A DNA stretch of 64,000 bases, from NCBI GenBank assembly GCA_903921725.1, contig CAIXRA010000076.1:43265-107264 (forward strand), written 5' to 3'. Origin of the DNA: an uncultured Lentisphaerota bacterium. GTDB lineage: Bacteria; Verrucomicrobiota; Lentisphaeria; Oligosphaerales; CAITYL01. The position numbers and the translations under genes are program-made. Of the stretch, positions 24,179-32,473 are shown in pieces (position 1 is the first letter of the stretch; the number at the start of each line of letters is the position of its first letter). The notes below the pieces were generated by a model that saw nothing but the letters and a program-made list of their open reading frames with translations, did no database searches and was not told the origin of the DNA.

Positions 24179-25821
24179 TTTTCACCTCCCGTTTCCCGCT
24201 TGCCGTCCGTCTCATGCTTGGGTGCGGTGAACATCGCCGGGCAGCCGTGCCTGTCATACACCGTGATCTGCGGCCGCCCGTCCGCCGACAGCCCGACCGT
24301 GTAGTTGCCCGGCGAGGCTTCCTCGATGGGACGGCTGCGGAATTCCTGCCAGGAGAAGCGCTCAAGATATTTTGCCCGTAACTCCGCCACACCGGCGCCG
24401 TTCGGCAGTTCTTCAACCGCCCCCCTCGCCTCGGACTCCTGCAGCCACTCCGCCCGACCGAAAACGACTCCCATATGGGCGGTCGGCAGGCACAGTCGCA
24501 ACAGAAGGCCGGCAACCAGGATGCAGGCAAACCCCGGCAGCAAAATCCGCCTGAAGTATTTCCACCCGCCTCCCGCCTGCCACAACCAGTCCTCCTTCAC
24601 CCGCCCGACGCCGAGCACAAGCAGAAACAGAGAAGCCGCTCCGCCCACAAGCAGAATGGAAAACTTCCGCACGAGGCTGACGCTATAAAGCGTGGCGCGG
24701 CAGGCGGATGCCATTTTCCACACCATCACGAAATCCTGATCCATCTGGCGCGGCGTCACCGTGCCGGAAAGGCGCGTAAACACGATTCCCGCAGACACCA
24801 TGCGCAGGAATTCCGGATGGCCGCAGACGCCCCCGGCAACATCGCGTGCAGACAAGATGCTTGTGTGTGCCATATCCGCGGAGGCCCATGCCGGCGTTGC
24901 CCGCAGCGTGTCGGAAAACCATGTCTTCAGCACCGGCGCCAACGCCCGCTTCGGCCCCGCGACAAACAGGTCGAGCCACATCGGCTGCCCGGAGAGCGCC
25001 GTAAGCCGCATGGGATAGACCGCCTCCTTCGCCGGGAAGGTCACGGCCAATGGGTGCGGCGTCTGCACGCCCTTCTCCGCGAGCTGCAGGCGGACGGCCA
25101 CGAAGCGCCAGCCGTCGCGGATGTACGACTCGACAATGTTGCGTCCCTGTCCCGGCAGGGCCGCCAGTTCGTTCAGCGCCAGCCATTTGTCCAGCGCCGC
25201 GGCGGAATCCGCCTTGAGCACGGCTATTTCGTAATGGCCGACCATCATGGACTGCCGGACTTCGACACCGGAAACCGCGTAACCACCCCCGACCCCAAGC
25301 CCAATTGTCGCCATATTCGAACTACGGGAGCCGAATTCCCGGAGGTGCGGAAAAAGCAGGAGCGAAAGGAATATGGCCAGCATCAGAAAAAGGAAATTCA
25401 TTTTTGCCGCCCGCCGCCGGCGGAAAAAACAGACAAACAGACAGACAATCCAAACGGCGGGAAGGATTCCCCACGCCACCCACACATTCAGGTTGAACCG
25501 ATACTTGATCTCCGGCTGGAAGCAGGCGTCGAGGGTCTTGAGCAGGCCGGGGGAGGCTTCGCGGACCGAGTCGGGCTCGGCGGGCAGCGGCAGGATCCAG
25601 CCCAGGCGCTGGCTCTTGGCGTCGAGGCTCGACTCGATCACCAGCGTCTCGCGCTTCGCCGCCTCGTCCCAGACCAGCAGCGCGCGCTGCGCGGGAATCG
25701 CCGGCGGCGTCGCGACGGCGCGCTCGGGGAAGTAGCAGCCGTCCGCATGCGCGGAAGGCGCGGCTGCCGCCAGCAGGACCACCGCACACATCACAGGAAG
25801 AATGCCCAACCACCGCCGCAT
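24175..25821 (-). CDS. DUF2330-type membrane protein
   Basis: The 548-residue protein has a signal peptide ending AHADGCYFP. Next come the segments TPPAIPAQRALLVWDEAAKRETLVIESSLDA and LGWILPLPAEPDSVREASPGLL, which match the DUF2330 type of exported protein. Two membrane segments lie at about 112-160, a large extracytoplasmic region follows, and spans at about 393-415 and 430-450 precede a soluble tail. Function is unknown. GGAGG lies 6 bases before the ATG. It is first in a leftward row with the HTH and pseudopilin genes. Confidence 0.75.
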   Translation of the reverse strand: MRRWLGILPVMCAVVLLAAAAPSAHADGCYFPERAVATPPAIPAQRALLVWDEAAKRETLVIESSLDAKSQRLGWILPLPAEPDSVREASPGLLKTLDACFQPEIKYRFNLNVWVAWGILPAVWIVCLFVCFFRRRRAAKMNFLFLMLAIFLSLLLFPHLREFGSRSSNMATIGLGVGGGYAVSGVEVRQSMMVGHYEIAVLKADSAAALDKWLALNELAALPGQGRNIVESYIRDGWRFVAVRLQLAEKGVQTPHPLAVTFPAKEAVYPMRLTALSGQPMWLDLFVAGPKRALAPVLKTWFSDTLRATPAWASADMAHTSILSARDVAGGVCGHPEFLRMVSAGIVFTRLSGTVTPRQMDQDFVMVWKMASACRATLYSVSLVRKFSILLVGGAASLFLLVLGVGRVKEDWLWQAGGGWKYFRRILLPGFACILVAGLLLRLCLPTAHMGVVFGRAEWLQESEARGAVEELPNGAGVAELRAKYLERFSWQEFRSRPIEEASPGNYTVGLSADGRPQITVYDRHGCPAMFTAPKHETDGKRETGGEK

Positions 25822-25924
25822 GCACTGCCTCCGGTTTTCCGCGTGTTGAACTATCTCTTGCTGTCACCTGCTATCAAAGTATTGTCATGGCGTTGTATTT
25901 GCAAGCCGCCGGTGAAATTAAAGT

Positions 25925-25971
25925 GGGGCCGATCGGACGGATCCGACCGATCAGCCCCATCGGCCCCATGC
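25925..25971. repeat. GGACGGATC word tract 1
   Basis: An imperfect palindrome GATCGGACGGATCCGACC with flanking CCCCATCGGCCCC words lies in the 265-base gap between the divergent DUF2330 and aroA genes. It is related to the tracts at 36382 and 50640. Confidence 0.75.
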
Positions 25972-26086
25972 GGCGGAGCCGGCTCTTTTAGCTTTCGCGC
26001 GCGCTGCGGGAATGCACGGCTATATTTTCGCCTTGAACGGCAATCGGGAATCCTCAACGCAAACCGCAATTTAAAAGACAGCCGCC

Positions 26087-27364
26087 ATGTTTTTCCGCTG
26101 CACCGCATCCCAGCTCCGGGGCGCCGCCGCCATACCGGGTTCCAAGTCGCACACCATCCGCGCCGTGGTCATCGCCGCGCTTGCCGACGGCGAGAGCGTG
26201 ATCGAGGCGCCGCTACTTTCCGCCGACGCGCAGTCGGCCGCCGCCTGCGCCGCGCAGCTCGGCGCGGAGGTGGACATGAGCGACGGCGGCGTCTGGCGCG
26301 TGCGGGGGTTCGGCAGCGTGCCGCGCCCGAAGTCGGACGTCCTCGACACGGGGAACTCCGGCACGACGATGAATATCCTGCTGGGCATCTCCGCCCTGCT
26401 CCCCGCCGGCCGCGAGATCACGCTCACCGGCGACCACCAGGTGCAGCGCCGGCCCAACGGCCCGCTCGCCGCGGCGCTGAACAACCTCGGCGCCTCGGTC
26501 GTCTCCGAACGCGGCGACGGCTGCCCGCCGTTCCGCATCCGCGGCACGCTCAAAGGCGGCTTCACCACGCTCGACGCGCCGACCAGCCAGTACCTGACCA
26601 GCCTGCTGCTCGCCTGCCCGCTGGCGGAGGGGGACACGGAAATCGAGCTGACCCGCCTGAACGAGGCGTCCTACGCGCAGATGACGCTCGACTGGCTCGC
26701 CTTCCAGGGGATCCGCACCGAACGCGACGGCTGGAAGCGGGTGCGCATCCCTGGCCGCCAGCACTACCGCCCCTTCACGCGCCGCATCCCGGCCGACTTC
26801 TCCTCCGCCAGCTTCTTCCTCTGCGCCGGCGCCATCCCCGGCAACGAGGTGCTCTGCCGGGGGCTCGACATGGACGACTGCCAGGGGGACAAGGCGGTGG
26901 TCGGCTATCTGCGGCAGATGGGCGCGGAGATCACGCTCGGGCCCGACGGCGTCCGCGTCCGCGGCGGCCGGCTGCGCGGCATCGAGATCGACATGGACGA
27001 GACGCCGGACGCGCTGCCGGTGATGGCCGTCCTCGGCTGTTTCGCCGAGGGGACGACCGTGCTGCACAACGTCGCCCACGCCCGGATTAAGGAGACCGAC
27101 CGCATCGCCGTGATGGCCGCCGAACTCCGCAAGATGGGTGCGCGGATCGAGGAGCGGCCCGACGGTCTGGTCATTCATCGAAGCGCGCTGCACGGCGCGG
27201 CGGTCGAGGGGCACGGTGACCACCGGGTCGTGATGTCGCTCGCGCTGGCCGGCATGTCCTGCCCCGGGGAAACCACCGTCACCACTGCGGAGGCCGCCGG
27301 TGTCACCTTCCCGAACTACGCGGAACTCATGCGCAACCTCGGCGGGAAGCTGGCGGCGGAATGA
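26087..27364 (+). CDS. aroA: 3-phosphoshikimate 1-carboxyvinyltransferase (EPSP synthase)
   Basis: The 425-residue enzyme joins shikimate-3-phosphate and phosphoenolpyruvate in the aromatic amino acid pathway. Motifs include IPGSKSHTIRAVVIAALA (substrate lysine and arginine), LDTGNSGTTMNILLG, DHQVQRRPNGPL, DAPTSQYLTSLLLA, a D-E-x-P-D-A-L segment (DETPDALPVMAVLG), ARIKETDRIAVMA and HGDHRVVMSLALAG. It is full length. Its TGA overlaps the ATG of rarA, so translation is coupled. A TATATT at 26021-26026 could be a -10, but no good -35 was seen. Confidence 0.97.
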   Translation: MFFRCTASQLRGAAAIPGSKSHTIRAVVIAALADGESVIEAPLLSADAQSAAACAAQLGAEVDMSDGGVWRVRGFGSVPRPKSDVLDTGNSGTTMNILLGISALLPAGREITLTGDHQVQRRPNGPLAAALNNLGASVVSERGDGCPPFRIRGTLKGGFTTLDAPTSQYLTSLLLACPLAEGDTEIELTRLNEASYAQMTLDWLAFQGIRTERDGWKRVRIPGRQHYRPFTRRIPADFSSASFFLCAGAIPGNEVLCRGLDMDDCQGDKAVVGYLRQMGAEITLGPDGVRVRGGRLRGIEIDMDETPDALPVMAVLGCFAEGTTVLHNVAHARIKETDRIAVMAAELRKMGARIEERPDGLVIHRSALHGAAVEGHGDHRVVMSLALAGMSCPGETTVTTAEAAGVTFPNYAELMRNLGGKLAAE

Positions 27365-29619
27365 ACCTGTTCGACCACAACCGGAAGCGCCAGATTGAGG
27401 AGGAGCAGCCGCTGGCGGCGCGGATGCGTCCGCGGACGCTGGAGGAGTTCATCGGCCAGGAGCACATCCTGGCGCCGGGACGGCTGCTGCGGCGCGCCAT
27501 CCAGGCCGACCAGATATCCTCGATCATCTTCTACGGCCCGCCGGGCACCGGCAAGACCACGCTGGCCTCGGTCATCGCGAACACGACGAAGAGCCATTTC
27601 GTGGTGCTCAACGCCGTGCTCGCCGGGGTTGCCGACCTGCGGAAGATCACGGAGGAGGCGCAGCAGCGCCGCGGCGAGCAGGGGCTGCGCACGACGCTGT
27701 TCGTGGACGAGGTGCACCGCTGGAACAAGGCGCAGCAGGACGCGCTGCTGCCGTGGGTCGAGAACGGCACGGTCGTGCTGATCGGCGCGACCACGGAGAA
27801 CCCGTACTTCACCGTCAACCGCGCGCTGGTCAGCCGCAGCCGCATTTTCCAGCTCAAGCCGCTGGAGAAGGCGCACGTCGAGCAGGTCATGCTCCAGGCG
27901 CTGCGCACGCCGGACCGCGGCTTCGGCAACCTGAAGATCGAGATCAAGCCCGACGCGCTCGACCATCTGGCGGACATCGCCAACGGCGACGCCCGCGCCG
28001 CGCTGAACGCGCTGGAGCTGGCCGTGGAGACGACGACGCCCGACGCCGACGGCGTGATCGCCATCGACATGCACGTCGCCGAGGAATCGATCCAGCGCCG
28101 GGCCGTGCTCTACGACAAGGAGGGCGACTACCATTTCGACACCATCAGCGCCTTCATCAAGTCCCTGCGCGGCTCCGACCCCGACGCGGCGCTCTACTGG
28201 CTGGCGAAGATGGTGTACGCCGGCGAGGACCCGCGCTTCCTCTTCCGGCGCATGCTGATCTTCGCGGGGGAGGACGTCGGCCTGGCCGACCCGCAGGCGA
28301 CGGTGTTCACCGCGGCGGCGGCGGAGGCGTTCGACCGCGTCGGCATGCCGGAGGGCAACTACCAGCTGGCGACGGCCGCGCTCTACCTGGCGACCGCGCC
28401 GAAATCGAACTCGGTGATGGGGTTCTTCGACGCGCTCGGCATGATCGAGAAGGAGAAGGAGGGCGAGGTACCGAACCACCTGCGCGACGCGAGCCGCGAC
28501 AAGGAAGGGTTCGGCCACGGCGTCGGCTACAAGTACCCGCACGCCTACCACGACCACTGGGTCGCGCAGCAGTACCTGCCGGACGACCTCAAGGGGCGGC
28601 TGTTCTATACCCCCGGCACGCTCGGGCATGAGGCGCGCATCGCGGAGACGCTCCAGCGCCGGCGCGAGGCGCAGATCTCCGCCAGCATGGCCGCGGAGGC
28701 GGAAGGGACGGACTCGCCCCCCGAGGTGCTCACGTTCGCGAAGAAGGACAAGGCGGTGGACCGCTGGCTGGAGCGCGCCGCCGGCACGCTCGCCGCGGAG
28801 CAGGAACAGATCCGCGGCCGCATCTTCGCCGCGCGCCGGGTGCAGCGCCACGAGCGCATCCTCGACCTCAACGCCCGCGTGGGGCTGCTGACCTGGGAGG
28901 CGGTCCGGCTCGCGCCGGAGGGCGGCGTCTGGACGCTTGCCCCGACGGCCGCCGATGCCAAGCGCCTCCGGGAAACCTCCGCCGCCCTGCCGCTGCTGCA
29001 CCAGCCGCACGTGCTCTCCGGAAACCCGTGCGGACTCCGCGGGTTGCTGGAGGCCTCGGGGCACGGCGACATCCGTTTTGAAATGATGGTCGGGCACAAC
29101 GCCTGGAACCGCGCCGCGACCGCTGGCGGCGATGCGTCCGCCTTTTTCTGCGGTTTGTGGGAATGCCTGGCCGGCGGCGGCACGCTTTCGCTGGCGGAAC
29201 GGCTGCCAGCTTATCCGCAGACGCTGTACGGCCTGGCACCGCTGGAGAGGCTGGAGCCTGAACTCGCCCGGCGCCTGGCCGCCGCGGAGGACGCCCTGCT
29301 GGCCGCCGATTCCACGCGCAGCCTCGACGAACACGCGCTGCGGCATGCCGCGGAATCCGCGGGTGTCACCAGCCTCAATGTCGAGGTGGCGCAGATGACC
29401 AAGCCGCTGCTCTACGACCGTGCCGCGATGGAGGCGCTCTTCACGGCGGCTCCGGGTTCGGGCGAAGGCATTTATGCAGCCAACCTGCGCCGGCACGGCT
29501 TCACGGACGAGGAAATTGAACGGGTCCGGCAGCTCTACCTTTCCGGCATCTGCCACAAGCCCGTCACGCTTCACATGACCTACGCCTTTCTCCGGGCCAA
29601 GAAGGAATCCGACCGATGA
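27361..29619 (+). CDS. rarA: RarA (MgsA) AAA+ ATPase fused to a methyltransferase-like domain
   Basis: The product has 752 residues. Residues 1-430 are replication-associated recombination protein A: GPPGTGKTT (59-67), DEVHRWNKAQQDALLP (116-131), GATTENP, the sensor/lid region and the tetramerisation part ending GEVPNHLRDA...YPHAYHDHWVAQQYLPDDLKG. RarA acts at stalled or gapped replication forks. The last 300 residues are extra. IFAARRVQRHERILDLNARVGLLTWEAVR (about 490-516) resembles a Rossmann methyltransferase motif I, with the usual glycines partly replaced (NARVG), so SAM binding is uncertain. Long RarA forms with such an extension are known in some cyanobacteria. It is coupled to aroA and to the following PAS gene by ATGA overlaps. 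Confidence 0.9.
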   Translation: MNLFDHNRKRQIEEEQPLAARMRPRTLEEFIGQEHILAPGRLLRRAIQADQISSIIFYGPPGTGKTTLASVIANTTKSHFVVLNAVLAGVADLRKITEEAQQRRGEQGLRTTLFVDEVHRWNKAQQDALLPWVENGTVVLIGATTENPYFTVNRALVSRSRIFQLKPLEKAHVEQVMLQALRTPDRGFGNLKIEIKPDALDHLADIANGDARAALNALELAVETTTPDADGVIAIDMHVAEESIQRRAVLYDKEGDYHFDTISAFIKSLRGSDPDAALYWLAKMVYAGEDPRFLFRRMLIFAGEDVGLADPQATVFTAAAAEAFDRVGMPEGNYQLATAALYLATAPKSNSVMGFFDALGMIEKEKEGEVPNHLRDASRDKEGFGHGVGYKYPHAYHDHWVAQQYLPDDLKGRLFYTPGTLGHEARIAETLQRRREAQISASMAAEAEGTDSPPEVLTFAKKDKAVDRWLERAAGTLAAEQEQIRGRIFAARRVQRHERILDLNARVGLLTWEAVRLAPEGGVWTLAPTAADAKRLRETSAALPLLHQPHVLSGNPCGLRGLLEASGHGDIRFEMMVGHNAWNRAATAGGDASAFFCGLWECLAGGGTLSLAERLPAYPQTLYGLAPLERLEPELARRLAAAEDALLAADSTRSLDEHALRHAAESAGVTSLNVEVAQMTKPLLYDRAAMEALFTAAPGSGEGIYAANLRRHGFTDEEIERVRQLYLSGICHKPVTLHMTYAFLRAKKESDR

Positions 29620-30188
29620 AACAACTATGCGCATGGTGTGGAAATGGCATACGGAAAGACGCCGCTGAAAACGAGGCGGACGCTCCCGTCTCCCACGGCA
29701 TCTGCCACGCCTGCGCCGGCGGGATGCTTACCGCGAAGCCCCAGGAGCTGCGCGGGTTTCTCGACCGTTTTGCCTTTCCCGTCCTGCTGGTCAACGCCGA
29801 CGGCAGCATCGTGCTGGCCAATCACCAGGCATGCGACATGCTGGCCCTGTCTCCGGAGTCGTTTCCCGCGCAGGACTTCGGCAGTGTGGCCGAATGCGTC
29901 TATGCAAAAGAGACCGGCGGCTGCGGACGCAGCGTCCACTGCACCGGCTGCACGCTCCGCCGCACGCTCGTGGACACCGCCGCCACCGGCAAAAACCACC
30001 AGAACGTCCCGGCATCGCTCCAACTTCTTCCGCGAAAGATCGCACCGCCGGTGGAATGCCTCATTTCGACGGAAAAGTCCGGCGGATTCATCCTGTTGGA
30101 GCTTAAAAAAATCCAGAAGCCGCAACCGTTGCCGGACGCCCGGCCCGCACCGCCTGCCGGTGGCGATACCGATACGCAAAAGCTATAG
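29616..30188 (+). CDS. stand-alone PAS protein with zinc-ribbon and Cys-rich insert
   Basis: The 190-residue soluble protein starts with two Cys pairs (CAWCG at 5-9 and CHAC at 30-33) that could bind zinc. The PAS core follows (about 44-160, FAFPVLLVNADGSIVLANHQACDMLALSP). Within it is a cluster C-x8-C-x5-C-x2-C (CVYAKETGG..GRSVHCTGC) followed by LRRTL. I recall similar GCGxxxHCxxC inserts in PAS sensors of anaerobic bacteria; they might bind a metal or Fe-S centre. There is no kinase or DNA-binding output. ATGA overlap with rarA couples it to a DNA-repair gene. Confidence 0.7.
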   Translation: MKQLCAWCGNGIRKDAAENEADAPVSHGICHACAGGMLTAKPQELRGFLDRFAFPVLLVNADGSIVLANHQACDMLALSPESFPAQDFGSVAECVYAKETGGCGRSVHCTGCTLRRTLVDTAATGKNHQNVPASLQLLPRKIAPPVECLISTEKSGGFILLELKKIQKPQPLPDARPAPPAGGDTDTQKL

Positions 30189-30364
30189 TACCCTGAATTC
30201 CACAGAAATTGGCGCGCCCCATTTATCCGGCGCCGCATTCGTTTTGTACTCCGCCGTCTACCGCATCCACACCCATCGCGCAGCAAGCGCAACCGCTCCG
30301 GCCGTCTGATGGCGGTCGGGCGTTCATGAACCGTCCAGACCAATACACAAAAAGGGGCAAAGCC

Positions 30365-31456
30365 ATGAGCGAGAAGACGATCTACAATTTCAACGCCGGT
30401 CCGGCGGTGCTGCCGCGCGAGGTCATGCTGAAGGCGCAGGCGGAGTTCGCCAATTTCCACGGCATCGGCTACGGGCTGATGGAGGAAAGCCACCGCAGCC
30501 CCGTCTTCGAGGAAGTGCTGGCCAAGACCGAGAAGAACGTGCGCGACCTGCTGGGGGTCGACGACTCCTATTCCGTGCTCTTCCTGCAGGGCGGCGCCAG
30601 CCTCCAGTTCGCCATGATCCCGATGAACCTGGCCCTGCCCGGCAAGCCGATGCTCTACGCGAACACGGGCTACTGGGCCGGCCGCGCCATCGCCGAGGCG
30701 AAGCTGTTCGGCGACGTCAAACTCGTGTACGACGGCAAGCCGACAAACTACAGCCACATCGGCGACTGCTCCGACTGGCAGTTCGACCAGGACGCCTCCT
30801 ACGCCTACCTCTGTTCCAACAACACCATCTACGGCTCGCAGTACCGCAGCTTCCCGGACACCGGCAAGCTTCCGCTGATCGCCGACATGTCCAGCGACAT
30901 CATGAGCCGCCCGGTCAACATGAGCAAGTTCTCCATGATCGTCGCCGGCGCGCAGAAGAACCTCGGCCCCTCCGGCGTCACGCTCGTCATCATGAAGAAG
31001 GATCTCGTCGCCCGCACGCCGGAGAAGACGCCGACCATGCTCAAGTACTCCACCCACATCGACAACAATTCGATGTACAACACCCCGCCGACCTTCGGCA
31101 TCTACATGCTCGGCCTGGTCACCGACTGGATTAAGGACCAGGGCGGTCTGGAGGGGATGAAGAGCCTGAACACGCACAAGTCGCAGACGGTCTACGAATG
31201 CATCGACCACTCCGGCGGTTACTACCGCGGCACGGTGGACGCGGCCGACCGCTCGCAGATGAACATCACCTTCCGCCTCGGCACCGAGGAGCTGGAGAAC
31301 AAGTTCCTCAAGGAGGCCAAGGCCCGCGGCTTCATCGGGCTGAAGGGGCACCGCGCCGTCGGCGGCGTCCGCGCCAGCGTCTACAACGCCATGCCATACG
31401 CCGGCGTCTCCGCGCTGGTTGACTTCATGCACGAATTCCAGTCCAAGAACGGCTGA
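30365..31456 (+). CDS. serC: phosphoserine aminotransferase
   Basis: The 363-residue PLP enzyme converts 3-phosphohydroxypyruvate to phosphoserine. The family opening IYNFNAGPAVLPREVM, the LLGVDDSYSVLFLQGGASLQFAMIPMNL region, the PLP-lysine segment IVAGAQKNLGPSGVTLVI, and HRAVGGVRASVYNAMP near the C-terminus are all present. ATG at 30365 is chosen because homology begins there; AAGGGG lies 8-9 bases upstream. The gene stands alone: 176 bases separate it from the PAS gene, and a strong terminator follows it. Confidence 0.97.
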   Translation: MSEKTIYNFNAGPAVLPREVMLKAQAEFANFHGIGYGLMEESHRSPVFEEVLAKTEKNVRDLLGVDDSYSVLFLQGGASLQFAMIPMNLALPGKPMLYANTGYWAGRAIAEAKLFGDVKLVYDGKPTNYSHIGDCSDWQFDQDASYAYLCSNNTIYGSQYRSFPDTGKLPLIADMSSDIMSRPVNMSKFSMIVAGAQKNLGPSGVTLVIMKKDLVARTPEKTPTMLKYSTHIDNNSMYNTPPTFGIYMLGLVTDWIKDQGGLEGMKSLNTHKSQTVYECIDHSGGYYRGTVDAADRSQMNITFRLGTEELENKFLKEAKARGFIGLKGHRAVGGVRASVYNAMPYAGVSALVDFMHEFQSKNG

Positions 31457-31483
31457 GCAGACCGCAAAAAATCCACGCAACCG

Positions 31484-31514
31484 GAGCCGGGAAACCATTC
31501 CCGGCTCTTTTTTT
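31484..31514 (+). terminator. intrinsic terminator of serC
   Basis: A perfect 10-bp stem GAGCCGGGAA/TTCCCGGCTC (31484-31493 and 31498-31507) with loop ACCA is followed by seven T. It starts 27 bases after the serC stop. Confidence 0.92.
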
Positions 31515-31590
31515 GTCCGTGACGGCGGCATGCCGCGCCCGCACTACGGACACACCGTTCCATCCACCGGATTTTTTGCCGTATTTGCGG

Positions 31591-31619
31591 TTGCATTTTC
31601 GTCTGAGCCGTGGTAGTTT
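31591..31619 (+). promoter_or_regulatory. candidate promoter of the PRC-barrel gene
   Basis: TTGCAT (31591-31596), a 17-base spacer and TAGTTT (31614-31619) precede the ATG at 31680. The position, between the serC terminator and the next gene, supports it. The -10 is weak. Confidence 0.4.
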
Positions 31620-31679
31620 CAAGCAGAGACGGAACCGGTGACCGGACAGACGACGGGGCCGTCCAAAGGAGAAGCCGCC

Positions 31680-32225
31680 ATGAACATCCGCTTTGGAGAA
31701 CGCGTCACCAGCAGCGACCTCAAGGAACTCGGCATCCTGAAGGAGCTTCTTGTCCAGCCGGCGACCCGCGAAGTCGCCTACCTGGTCGTGCAGCGCGGAT
31801 TGTTCTTCGGCACGGACACGCTTGTGCCGACCGAGGCCGTGGCGGGCGTCACCCCCGACGGCATCCGCCTGAACCAGACCGCCGAAACCATCAGCAGCCA
31901 GGTGCAGGAGATTTCCGCTCCGGAGACGCAGCCGCGGAGTTCCCTCATCCCGCCCGGATTTGTCCCCGGCGAGATTTCCCCGCCGCTCGCCGCGCCCAAC
32001 GGCACCGTGAGCTTGGATCATGACACGCCGGTGGAGACGAGCGACGGCAGGGCCGTCGGGCGCATCCTGTCCGTGACGACCGCCGACCGCCGCATCACGG
32101 AGATCGTGCTCAAGGGCGGCATGGCGCATCCGGGCCGCACGTTTGACGCGGAAAGCATCGGGCATATCGAGGACAACCGGATTGTCCTCACGATTCCCGC
32201 GGAGGCGCTGAACGCCGCCGGGTGA
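31680..32225 (+). CDS. PRC-barrel domain protein
   Basis: The 181-residue soluble protein shows a PRC-barrel-like pattern twice. Residues about 8-60 run LKELGILKELLVQPATREVAYLVVQRG..FGTDTLVPTEAVAGVTPDGIRL. Residues about 108-175 run TPVETSDGRAVGRILSVTTADRRITEIVLKGG.. ending HIEDNRIVLTIPAEAL. PRC barrels occur in RimM, photosynthetic reaction centres and stress-related YlmC/YsxB-type proteins, so function cannot be fixed. AAAGGAG lies 8 bases upstream of the ATG. Confidence 0.75.
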   Translation: MNIRFGERVTSSDLKELGILKELLVQPATREVAYLVVQRGLFFGTDTLVPTEAVAGVTPDGIRLNQTAETISSQVQEISAPETQPRSSLIPPGFVPGEISPPLAAPNGTVSLDHDTPVETSDGRAVGRILSVTTADRRITEIVLKGGMAHPGRTFDAESIGHIEDNRIVLTIPAEALNAAG

Positions 32226-32305
32226 AGCTGCTGGCAAATCGCCGTTCCCGCATCACATTACCCCCCTTGTCCACGCAGGAACCCCTCCTGCATGCGGCAC
32301 GGCAG

Positions 32306-32390
32306 GCGAGAGTGGCGGAATTGGCAGACGCACTGGATTTAGGTTCCAGCGGGGAAACCCTTGGGGGTTCGAGTCCCCCCTCTCGCACCA
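32306..32390 (+). tRNA. tRNA-Leu (anticodon UAG)
   Basis: The 85-base class II tRNA has acceptor stem GCGAGAG/CTCTCGC, discriminator A and encoded CCA. The anticodon stem CTGGA/TCCAG encloses loop TTTAGGT with TAG at 32340-32342, reading CUN codons. It has a variable arm, and the T arm GGGGGTTCGAGTCCCCC is clear. Confidence 0.97.
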
Positions 32391-32473
32391 TTATAATACG
32401 TTTGAATTGATGTATTTACGTCATAGGCAAGCGTGAAGACTCATCCGCTTGCCGTGGCGGCCGGAGTTTCACC

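Noticed and set aside
30189..30364. Riboswitch before serC
   Set aside because: No known aptamer consensus (glycine, SAM, lysine or cobalamin) could be recognised in the 176 bases.
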